Notes under the pieces: generated by a model
Database searches by the model: none
Seen by the model: only the letters and a program-made list of their open reading frames with translations
Told to the model about the DNA's origin: nothing
Source of the DNA: Pithys albifrons albifrons
Taxonomy: Eukaryota > Chordata > Aves > Passeriformes > Thamnophilidae
Length of the DNA: 64,000 nucleotides
Assembly: GCF_047495875.1 (NCBI RefSeq)
Contig: NC_092468.1
Coordinates: 1-64,000 of the forward strand
Direction: 5' to 3'
Made by a program: the position numbers and the translations under genes
Shown here: one piece after another, positions 53,912 to 64,000 of the stretch
How the letters are laid out: every line of letters begins with the position of its first letter
How positions within the stretch are numbered: the stretch's first letter is position 1

Positions 53912-54713
53912 GTTAATAGAGGTAAGACGAGAAATCTTTGCGTTTCTGTCTCTCCTTTTCACATGAAACCCATCTCACCAGTTTTCTGGACTGCAGTTCC
54001 AGAGCCTCATGCCTGTTGTACAAGGTACCAGTCCTGCCTGTCAAATCCTGAGGAGGAACTTCCCCCTGGTATGTGCAGTGACCTGCTTCCAGCCTTCATC
54101 TCTAACAGACCTTTGACTAGCAGTCCTCTGACTAATTACCGGGTAAGGCTCTGAGTCCACCTCCTTCTCCACTACAATGGAGGTTTGAGACTCCCCAGAG
54201 TGTTGAAACTGTAATCATCTCTCTCTTGCTCATTTGCTCCAATACTATGCAGCTTCTGCTCTTCTTCCTGTAGTTCTATCACCTGGAGACACAGCTCTTC
54301 AACCATGGCACACCCTGTCCAAAAGAACTCCTTGCTGGCCCCAGCCTCACCAAGAGGCATCAGGCACTCCTGGACACTGCAGAGCTGTGTCTGCCCACAG
54401 CAGGTCTGGTTGGCTGGTGGCCTCTGGCAGGGCTGGTTCAGTGACTCCTGCAGCTACAGGATGGAGCTTTACGGGGTGTCAACATCATAACTGCGGAAGG
54501 TTAAACTAATATGCTAATAAGTGCAAGTTCAACAGGGCTGTGCCTGAGGAGAGAGCAGGGGCTGAGCAAAGCAGAGCAGGGCAGTGGCAGCACATCCCTT
54601 GGGCACACTGCCCCAGCTGGCCTGAGCCCAAAGGGAGCTGGGGGTGGGGTTGGTCACATTCTGTTCCTGTGCAGAGACACAGGCACAGCAGGGAGTCCAG
54701 GGCAGGGAGGACA

Positions 54714-56873
54714 TCAGAGGACAGTGGGGATGGGGATGTCTCCAGGCTGAGCAGCCCCAGCGGCACTTTGGCTCCTTCTCTCCAGGATGAGGATGATGAT
54801 GGGGACAGACAAGAGGAGGAACAAGGTGAGGACACAGCGCAGGATCCAGATCCAGAGGGGAATGGCTGGCCCTGGAAGAAAGGGAAGGTCACAAAATGGA
54901 AAATGCAGAATAATAATGAAGGACGTGGTAGAAAGAGCTCACCAACAATCACCTACCTCTGGATTGGAGCACTGTATTGGTCGAGGGGTTGCTGCCTACC
55001 AAAGGAATGCAGAGCTTGTGAGTCTCAGTGCTCTATGCAGGGACCATCCCAGATACTGAGCAGAGCCCCCAGCTCACATCTTGCTTCACTGGATGAATGT
55101 GGAACCACCCTGCTAAAGAAAATCTGCCCAATGTCCCTGACATGGTGTCTTAGAGGTAGAGAGGAGACCAGAGAAGGCATGATGGGGAGAGGAAGCTTAG
55201 ACAAGTATATACCCTTAGAGGCAAGCTAGAGCCTGATTGAAGACACCCCTAATAAGCTGGTGGAGGTAGCTGGGCAGCCTTGGCCTCGTCTTCAGGCACA
55301 AGGAGCATTTGGGGATCACTCACCTTCAGTGGATGTTCCTGTCAGGGAGCTGGACCCGCTGCCTGGGAGGAGAAAGGCACAGGGTGAGGGTCTGCAGCTC
55401 CCCCAGGTGCTGCACAGACTCAGACACTGTGGGGAACCCCGATAAACCATCCATCAACTGTGGGGATCAATAAATGAATGCCCTGCCCAGCTGTGGCTCT
55501 GTATTAGATGTGACACCACCACTCTCCCCTTTCCATCATGCTGGGGCAAGAGACAAGCAGGATTCTTTCCCTGACTAGGAAGAGTGTCCCTGGTGCCAAA
55601 GACTGGGCTGAACTGACCTCCAGCATCCCACCTGTCTGGAGACATGCCAGGGGGCAGGGCAGAATCCTTTACAATACCTGGGGTCTGTGGGACCTGAGTG
55701 TTGTTTGCCTGTACCCCAGGGCCACCTCTCACCTGTGACACTCAGGATCAGGGGAGCGCTGAGGGCAGAGTTCCTCACTCGGTTCTTGTTGTCCTTGTGC
55801 TGGTATCCACATGTGTATGTCCCTGAGCTCCCCCTCATCATGGTCAAGGGCACAAAGTAACTCAGCTTCCCCTGCTGGGCTTTCAGGCTGTGCACCTCCT
55901 CCCCCTCCTTACAAAAGACGATCCGGATATTGGGAGACCAATGGGCAATAGGGCAGCGGAACAGAACCTGTTCTCCCTGCTGAGCGTTGGAGGTGTTCAT
56001 GAAGAGGGCAGGAGCTGGGAGGTCACCTGGAGAGATGGCACATGAATGGTCTGGTACAATGTTACTGTTATCAGGATGGGAACATGCTTCTGAATCCAGG
56101 AGGGGAACAGTTTTATCTCCTGGGGTTCACCCAGAAAAGGAAAACCAGAAAAGCAAACAACCAACAAAAACCCCTCAAACATAAACCCAAACAACACCAC
56201 CCACAATCAAAAAAGCAAAAGAAACTCTCCAAAAACCAAAACCAACACCAACCCAAGAACAAAGCCACTCTCCCCTTCCATCTCCAGCCACACACAGTGC
56301 CATTTCCAGGACCTATCCCTGTACTCACCAGCACCCGGGGAGCTGCAGATCTCCTGGGCCATCACACCAGCAACTGCACCGTGGGGCACAGAGGGATTTG
56401 GTGAGTGGGGCAGCAACCCAGCTCAGCCCAGTGTTCCCTGTCCACATTCCCATTGCTGAGTATTTGCTGGGTGAACACATTCCCACCTATGTGGCTCCAA
56501 CCTGTATGTCCTTTGTCCCTGTTTTGACACCTTCACAAACCCATTTTGGGTTGGTTTTCCTTCCTGGTGGATGTCTCTGCCTTCAATAATATACTTCAGC
56601 ATCTGCCAAATCTCACACTATGACCAGAACTCCCTCAGAGGGGCTGGAAATTGCCCCCTTTACCCAGAGGTCCTTGGGAGCTGCAGGAAGCAATTGCCCT
56701 CCTGCCCTCCCCAAAGCAGCTCTGCCCCTCATTGCTGCACGGCTGCTCCACACACCCTTGCCCTGTGTCCTGCCCTGTGCCCAGCACGGGCCCTGTCCTG
56801 CCCCGCTCAGCAGCCCCCCAGTGCTGAGCCCCAAGGCAGAGCCAGCCCCCAGCTCACCCAGCAGCAGCAGCAG

Positions 56874-56904
<31 letters not shown>

Positions 56905-56951
56905 GCTGGGCGAGCAGGAGACAGCCTGGCACATCCCACCAGCCCCAGCAT
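54714..56951 (-). CDS. Single-Ig-domain membrane receptor, activating-type (complete)
   Basis: Five exons, all phase 1, with GT-AG borders: 56951-56858 (signal peptide, ATG 56951), 56373-56329 (45-bp second leader exon), 56026-55733 (Ig domain, 98 codons), 55362-55324 (13-codon stalk), 54871-54714 (membrane and tail, stop TGA). Total 209 residues. The Ig exon has a first cysteine in VLFRC, a YTCGYQ second cysteine and a glycosylation-like NTS. The membrane segment starts LWIWILRCVLTLFLLL. Its arginine near the outer edge is the feature by which receptors such as OSCAR, TARM1 or Fc-alpha receptor pair with the FcR-gamma adaptor. The tail is about 22 residues without ITIM or ITAM. The split leader with a mini-exon is typical of leukocyte-receptor-complex and Fc-receptor-like genes. 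I cannot assign orthology; expression and adaptor use are inference. Confidence 0.82.
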
Positions 56952-57738
56952 TGTTTGGGCACTGCAGGAACAGCCTCTCCTGGAAGTGTCTGCTGTGGGA
57001 TGAGCTCTGCACAGCGGCTCAAGAGCTGCCTGGCCCGTGGCTTGCAGCACCCGGGGCTGGTCCTGCAGCATGTCTGTGGCTGGCAGGACCTTCCCCACAA
57101 GGAGGGGCTGTGATGAGAGTGGGCCCTGCCTCAGCCCCACTGCGGCCGCTGCCCTGCAGAGCCCCCGCTTTCATTGGCAGACACTGCCAGCCCAGAGCAC
57201 CAACAGTGTTTGCCCTTCCCTCTGGGGCAGCATCCTCCCTGCAAAGCCCTGCTGCCCCTTGGCCCCCACCCTGCTCTCACTGCTGCTCCCACCTCTTCTG
57301 ACACAAGGAGCCAAGGGGAAACTGGCCATGGGCACAAGTGGCTCCAGAGCTCTGGGGGTGGTATCCAAGGCCATGGGGGCACATGCAGTTTTCTCCTCAA
57401 TCCTGCTCTGGATGCAAGAAAGGGGATGAAGAGGAGGATTTGGATATTACAGGCCAAGACGTGGCTGTGATGCTGATTTGGGTCACAGAGTTTTGTGCTC
57501 TGTGTTTGCAGCTCAGCATCCACTGGGCAGAGCTGGGACCCACCTCACCAAGCAGGACTGAGCTGCTTCATCCAATAGGATGGTTGAGAGTTTAAAACTG
57601 GGAATGATGGAGGAAGGAGAAATGAACTGGGCCTGCTGTGAGGGAGTTACAGACAACACTCATAAGCAAAGGCCAGGGGTGATGGGACAGAAATGAAATC
57701 CAAGGAAACGAGGCTCCAGCAGGGTCACCTCCAGCACT

Positions 57739-59106
57739 GGGGATCAATAAGTGAATGCCCTGCCCAGTTTTGGCTCTGAATTAGATGTGACACCACCACT
57801 CTCCCCTTTCCATCATGCTGGGGCAAGAGACAAGCAGGATTCTTTCCCTTTGCTAGGAAGAGTGTTCCTGGTGCCAAAAATTGGGCTGAACTGACCCCCA
57901 GCATCCCACCTTCCTGGGGACATGCCATGGGGCAGAGTCTGTGGGGCCTGAGTGTTGTTTGCCCAGTGCCACCACTCACCTGTGACACTCAGGTTCAGGG
58001 GAGCGCTGAGGGCAGAGTTCATCACTCGGTTCTTGTTGTCCTTGTGCTGGTATCCACATGTGTATGTCCCTGAGCTACCCCTCATCATGGTCAAGGGCAC
58101 AAAGTAACTCAGCTTCCCCTGCTGGGCTTTCAGGCTGTGCACCTCCTCCCCCTCCTTACAAAAGACGATCCGGATATTGGGAGACCAATGGGCAATAAGG
58201 CAGCGGAACAGAACCTGTTCTCCCTGCTGAGCGTTGGAGGTGTTCATGAAGAGCGCAGGGGCTGGGAGGTCACCTGGAGAGATGGCACATGGATGGTCTG
58301 GTACAATGTTACTGTTATCAGGATGGGAACATGCCTCTGAATCCAGGAGGGGAACAGTTTTATCTCCTGGGGTTCACCCAGAAAAGGAAAACCAGAAAAG
58401 TAAACAACCAACAAAAACCTCCCAAACATAAAACCAAACAAAACCACCCACAAACAAACAAGTAAAATAAACACTAAAAAAACCTACCCAAGAACAAAGC
58501 CACCCTCCCCTTCCATCTCCAGCCACACACAGTGCCATTTCCAGGACGTATCCCTGTACTCACCAGCACCCGGGGAGCTGCAGATCTCCTGGGCCATCAC
58601 ACCGGCAACTGCACCGTGGGGCACAGAGGGATTTGGTGAGTGGGGCAGCAACCCAGCCCAGTCCTGTGTTACCTGTGCATGTTCCCACTGCTGAGTCTGT
58701 GCTGGGCAAGCACCTCCAGCCTGGGCAGCTCCACTGTGAGTGTCCCTTTTCTCCCGATTTGACACCTCAACAAGTCCCTTTGGGTCGGGTTTGAGGTTCC
58801 AAGTGGATTCCTCCAGTTCTCAAAAGGACTCCAGCATGTATCACATCACATGATATGATCCCCTTAGAGAGGGATCGGAAATTCCCCCATTGCTCAGAGA
58901 TCCCTGGGAGCTGCAGGAAGCAATTGCCCTCCTGCCCTCCCCAAAGCAGCTCTGCCCCTCATTGCTGCACGGCTGCTCCACACACCCTTGCCCTGTGTCC
59001 TACCCTGGGCCCAGCACGGGCCCTGTCCTGCCCCACTCAGCAGCCCCCCAGTGCTGAGCCCCAAGGCAGAGCCAGCCCCCAGCTCACCCAGCACCAGCAG
59101 CAGCAG

Positions 59107-59137
<31 letters not shown>

Positions 59138-59985
59138 GCTGGACGAGCAGGAGACAGCCTGGCACATCCCACCAGCCCCAGCATTGTTTGGGCACTGCAG
59201 GAACAGCCTCTCCTGGAAGTGTCTGCTGTGGGATGAGCTCTGCACAGCGGCTCAAGAGCTGCCTGGCCCGTGGCTTGCAGCACCTGGGGCTGGTCCTGCA
59301 GCATGTCTGTGGCTGGCAGGACCTTCCCCACAAGGAGGGGCTGTGGCGAGCGGGGGCCCTGCCTCAGCCCCACTGCGGCCGCTGTCCTGCAGAGCCCCCG
59401 CTTTCATTGGCAGACACTGCCAGCCCAGAGCACCAGCCGTGTTTGCCCTTCCCTCTGGGGCAGCATCCTCCCTGCAAAGCCCTGCTGCCCCTTGGCCCCC
59501 ACCCTGCTCTGCCCTGCTCTCACTGCTGCTCCCACCTCTTCTGACACAAGGAGACAGAGGGAAACTGGCCATGGGCACAAGTGGCTCCAGAGCTCTGGGG
59601 GTGGTATCCAAGGCCATGGGGGCACATGTAGTTTTCTCCTCAATCCTGCTCTGGATGCAAGAAAGGGGATGAAGAGGAGGATTTGGATATTACAGGTCAA
59701 GACGTGGCTGTGATGCTGATTTGGGTCACAGAGTTTTGTGCTCTGTGTTTGCAGCTCAGCATCCACTGGGCAGAGCTGGGACCCACCTCACCAAGCAGGA
59801 CTGAGCTGCTTCATCCAATAGGATGGTTGAGAGTTTAAAACTGGGAATGATGGAGGAAGGAGAGATGAACTGGGCCTGCTGTGAGGGAGTTACAGACAAC
59901 ACTCATAAGCAAAGGCCAGGGGTGATGGGACAGAAATGAAATCCAAGGAAACGAGGCTCCAGCAGGGTCACCTCCAGCACTGGCA
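57739..59985 (-). repeat. Tandem duplicate of the leader/Ig cassette
   Basis: Nearly identical to about 55460-57738, including introns and about 1 kb of 5' flank. The join falls at cctccagcactgg. Most differences are small indels, so the duplication is recent. Confidence 0.9.
57980..59184 (-). CDS. Upstream leader and Ig cassette without own membrane exon
   Basis: Three exons with good splice sites: 59184-59088 (signal peptide, 32 codons plus one base), 58608-58564 (45 bp) and 58273-57980 (Ig domain, 98 codons). The Ig exon differs from its neighbour by only a few residues (for example CLIAHW for CPIAHW, RVMNS for RVRNS). The duplicated unit contains no stalk or membrane exon, and the next sequence downstream is the flank and leader of the complete gene. 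Because all exons are phase 1, its Ig exon could splice in frame either to the neighbour's Ig exon (two-domain receptor) or directly to the shared stalk exon at 55362-55324. Otherwise it would read into intron and be a partial gene. Confidence 0.65.
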
Positions 59986-59999
59986 TTTTCATCAGGAAG

Positions 60000-62900
60000 T
60001 GCCAACAATGCTCCATTGTGGAGAAACCCCCAAGCCCTTTCTGGGCAGTCCAAGTGCTGAGAGAATTCTGGGAAGGGCCTGTCCACTAATGCACCCCCTG
60101 TGAGGAATGAAGAGGATGAGGCAGAGATCTGGGTGTGATCTCAGTGCTGTGATCCTGTTGGGATCAGGGAGATGGGGTGCAGTGGTTGCTGTGAGTGTGG
60201 AGTTGTGATGGAGCCACACAGGTTTTCAGGAAGGACAACCAGGGAAAAGAGTGGAGGGAGAGTTGCCCCTTATGTGATGGAGAGCTGGAAGCTGTGGAAG
60301 TGCCCTGGGGATGGGTGAGGAGGAAATGGAAAGCTCCCATGTTGGAATTCAAAGGGAGAGCTCCAGGTGACATTGGAGTGGCAGTCTGCTGCAGCCCATC
60401 TGAGCAGGAAGGACAAGGGGATGATTCCTCTACAGACAGACAGGAGCAGCTTCACGTTCACAGGGTCTGGTCCTTCTGGGGGACTTCAACAGCTCCTGTA
60501 TCTGTTTGTGGGAGAACATGGCAGGATATCTCCTGTTCCAGCACACTGAGAGTCAGACAAGGCTGGACTTTAAAATCACTGAGACCAGTAACAAGCCTGT
60601 GTATGACATTTGCAATGCCACGTGCTCCATTCCATCCCCACAGGAGCCACCAGGAGCTGCCAACCTGGAGCAAGGAGATGTATCCACAGCTTCTGCAGCT
60701 GCCATTCCCTTGGATCCCTCCCTTCTGCCTGTTGGCACTGAATCTTTCACTTCATCAGATTATTAATCAAATAGGAACAATGTCTTTTCTTGTGGTCCTG
60801 AGTGCTCAGACATTGCTGATTTTCACTGTCTGTGACCTCTTGGTCACTTGTAAAATTCTCATCAAGGGGGACCCAGATCCTTTCCTGCTCAGATTGCCTT
60901 GGACTGCCAGGTATCCAAGATTGCCTGAAAGTCGATTGCAGGTGTTTGGGGATCATTGTGTCTTTGCAGGCATTTTAATGGGCCATTTTAATGTATGGAT
61001 CAGTCTTAACAGAGGTCCTTGAATTTCAAAAAGGTGGTGTTTAGTTGGGGTGGTTCCTCCCTTGAGGTGCCTGTTTATCTTCAGCTCAAAACAGAAGTTG
61101 TTTCTCTGCAGCATAAATGAAAGTGCCCTTCCCTGGGCCAGGATCCAACCCCACCTGGGTCAAGCCCAGTGCAGACAGTGCTGGCAATAAATCCCCTATA
61201 GAGCTGTCTCCTTGGGAGATTATTTGCATTTGTACTTGTCCCACATCTCTGCACTGCCCTTATGTCCCTGCTGCTCATTGTGAGGGGTCTGCAGACACCT
61301 GGGAAGGACTGAGAGACCCCTTGGGCTGTTCCAGCTGGATCACTTAGGGGCACATGCAGCCATTGGGTGACACCAGGGCACCACTTTGGGGGAGGTTGCA
61401 GAGGGCTGGTGGACCCATCTGGCTGCTGTGGCCAGGCCTGAGCCTCCTGCTCTGATCTCACAGCTCTGACAGCAAATGTGCTCAGGGAGGAAGTTCTGTG
61501 GCTGTGCAGATTAACCACAGCTGGAGGGACCTGTATTACTGACAGAGTTGGGTTTGCAGGGCTTGTGTTCTCAAGGGTGCAGTTCTCTGAGCTGGGAGAT
61601 CAGATGAGGCTCTCTCAGGGGGAAGGTCTGACCATGCCAGCACTGCCAAACATCTCTGAGCAGAGCCCAGCCCTTCATTTCTGGTTCAAGGCAAAAGCCC
61701 TTCTGTGGAACTGGCAATCACCAGAGTCTTTCCTCCCTCCCAGGTCACAGCTGATCATGGGAGAGGAAACAACAAGAACAAATTGAACCTGAGTAAGTGT
61801 GTTTAACTCCAAGAGCAGCAGTGAGGATGTGTTAATGCTAAGCCTGGTATTCTCTGTTGTCCTGAGCCCATGGGAAGGACAGAGGGTGCTGGACTCAGCT
61901 GCTCACACACAAACCTCTCGGCACAGCAGAGATGCCCCGGGCTGTCAGTCCATGTACCCCCAGAAGGGCCCAGCTCTGCTGCACATGAGAGCTGCCTCAC
62001 CCACAGGTTGGGGCTCAGTGCAGCTTGAAATGTTTTCAGCTTAGTGAGCCAGGATGTTTCTGCTTTCAGGTGCTCAATTGCCCTGCAGGAATTTTGGAGC
62101 AGAAACTTCAGACCAGGGGAGTCACTCAGGGCACATTTAGAGAATGACATCAAATGTTTGAAACTTCCCTTTGGTTAAACATGTTCCAATGCAATTCCAT
62201 TCCTTTGCAGAGTGTGCTCTGGCCCCTCTAAGACCCTGCTCTAGGCCATGCTGGGAAGAGGGCAGAGAAGAGGAGAGATTCAGCAGCCAATTGAGGCCCA
62301 GGGTTTGTCCAGGCACAGGAATTTCTTGCTGGGCTGACTTTGCTCAAGGTGGTTGCCCCAGAGCTGCTCAGGAACAAACAGCCCCATGTCCAGTGGGCTG
62401 CTCCCTCCCACCCTCATCTCTCTGGGAGCAGAACAGACCCAGCTCCCAGGGATGAGGGGCATTTGCTGATGGCTTCCAGCATCTCTTGTTGAGAGATGCA
62501 TCCCAAAAAACTTGACTGTTGGGGTTGCAGCTGCATTGGCTGTACCTGATGCTGGGCAAGCAGCTGCAATTGGCCCTGCTTGAGCAGTGGGGCTGGAGCA
62601 GATGAACTCCAGAGGTGCCTCCAAGCTGAGCCAGTGTGTGAAACAGCCCCCACTGTAGGAATTGCCTCGGGGGAGAGGGGGCTGTTGAGGAGGAGCCTCT
62701 TGCAGAGGTTTCCTCTCCTCTTTGCTGTGTCTGTGCAGACTGAGTGTGTGGGGGGGAAGGAAAACCCCGGCAGTGGGGACGTGTCTGCCCAGCAGCTGCA
62801 AGCAGAGCTTCCAGAAAGGATCAAGCTGCTTTGGCTCTGGGTTTGCTCTCACCAAAACACTCCTTTTAAGGCCCTGCCAAAATAGGGGTTTGGAGGTTTT

Positions 62901-64000
62901 ACCATGTGATCTGTAATAAACAAAACCACAGAATGAAAAGACACGTTCAAGAGACAAAGGAATGACTTTACCTCTGTCCACCTGGGCACAGAGTGGCAGA
63001 TAAAGCTCTGTTAGCTGGGCAAAGACAGAAAACACCATGGACTGGGGGAAATGCAGCCAAACTTTCAACCCTGCTCTGCATCCATGGGTGGAAGGGCAGC
63101 TTTGTCTACTGCAGGAATAGGATGAGGTATAGGGGGAAAGAGGGCAGAGTATTCAGTGCTGACCCCAGAGTTATCTGCTGTTCAAAGGCAGGGTGGGACT
63201 TGTCCCTCCCAGAACAGAAAGAAAGGGCTCACTCTGTGCTTTTTGTCTGCCAACAGACTCCACCATCACCCACCTTGGATGGACCAGGGTGAGTTGTGGC
63301 AAAGCCTTGGTGACCAATGGGGGAGCAGGGCCCGGGGATGGGATGTGGGTGTCAGGGTCTTTGTTGGTTGAATGGGCTGAGGAGTCCCACAGGGCCATTC
63401 CCACCAAGAACTGAAGGGAAGCTCTTGCAGATAAAGAGATTAAGAAGGTAATTTTTCATCAAAGCAAATAATTTTCATTTCTCAGAATTTTCTGTATATC
63501 TCTTTCCTGCAAAAATATTTCATGCTGAAATGTCATATGTAGAAATTTAAGAATTATCAAGTAGGGAAAATAATCAACCCCAAACTGAAGGCAAAGGGCC
63601 CAGCTCCCTGCAGCTCTCCTGTAGCCCAGGGCCAGAGGGTTGTGCAGGGCTTGCAGCCAGCAGGGGAAAAACACGGTTTCCTTTTCCCTCCAAAGCCTCA
63701 TGTGCAGGAGCTGAGCAGCAGCACAGCCCATGCCCAGGTGAGGCCCTCCTGCAGCCAGCCCAGGGATTGCTCCAGCACAGCCAGTGCCCAGGGAGAGTGG
63801 CCCACACTGCCCTGTTCTCTCTGACAGAGCTCCTGTGCTGGGAAAACTGGGCTGGGCTGTGCAGCCTGGGCTTGTCTGGGCTTTGCTGTGCTGGCCAAGG
63901 GCTGGGAGCTGGGAGCCCAGGGGCTGCTCCTCCAGCTCCTGCTCTCACCGTGTTCCCCCCTTTGCCTTCCCTTCCCACTCCACTTCCACTCTCCATGGCA
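60000..64000. other. No recognised gene
   Basis: Moderate GC, single-copy-looking DNA with many short frames on both strands (up to 275 codons at 60195-61022 and 262 at 62280-63068), none with family motifs or an exon chain. I saw no LTR ends, CR1 tail or RNA gene. Confidence 0.35.

Noticed and set aside
60195..61022. A 275-codon plus-strand frame
   Set aside because: No recognisable domain, no splice-supported partners, and composition typical of random open frame in moderate-GC DNA; left unannotated as a gene.
62280..63068. A 262-codon minus-strand frame
   Set aside because: Same reasons: no motif, overlapping frames on the other strand, no exon chain.

Overview
The window is vertebrate nuclear DNA, almost certainly from a bird and probably a songbird. 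It has split genes with GT-AG introns, CR1 retroposon tails, many avian-type endogenous retroviruses (ERVs), an expanded-family MROH gene, GC-rich minisatellites of the kind found on microchromosomes, and a degenerate TTAGGG tract. There are no bacterial-style operons. Nearly all long open frames outside the loci below come from simple repeats or are antisense shadows. Layout: 1-900 is purine-rich simple sequence. 940-2230 is a broken MROH scrap and an interstitial telomere-like tract. 2423-10306 (minus) is a many-exon MROH-like (maestro HEAT-repeat) gene whose exon phases join cleanly at the junctions checked. 10696-20909 is a stack of two class I (gammaretrovirus-like) ERVs that appear to share one LTR, cut by at least three later LTR insertions. 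20910-25170 is unidentified sequence, then G/C minisatellites with a few exon-like islands on the minus strand. 25174-25660 is an LTR abutting a broken first exon of an NK2.1-type homeobox gene (minus) inside a CpG island. 26388-33649 (plus) is a promoter followed by a multi-exon NSMCE4A copy with several disabling lesions. 34252-38320 is an LTR-bounded provirus with no pol or env, itself invaded by a solo LTR. 40202-46909 (minus) is the standout: a full-length, env-less, ERV-L-like provirus with two 627-bp LTRs that look identical by eye, a 5-bp target duplication and long open gag and pro-pol frames. 46980-51906 holds minisatellites, an old ERV-L pol fragment, a CR1 tail and LTR-like pieces. 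54714-59184 (minus) is an immune-type immunoglobulin receptor locus. It has one complete 209-residue gene with a single Ig domain and an arginine in its membrane segment, plus an upstream duplicated leader and Ig cassette with no membrane exon of its own. 60 kb to the end holds nothing I recognise. The most unusual observations are in the young ERV-L-like element. Its Gag has predicted membrane segments at the N-terminus and five tandem repeats carrying TQT-type (dynein light chain LC8-like) motifs. A single in-frame UAG separates gag from pro-pol. Next in interest are the cassette-like Ig receptor locus, the homeobox and NSMCE4A relics side by side, and a cluster of ZNF143-type promoter motifs inside the defective provirus. 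All identifications were made by reading the sequence; no database search was run.
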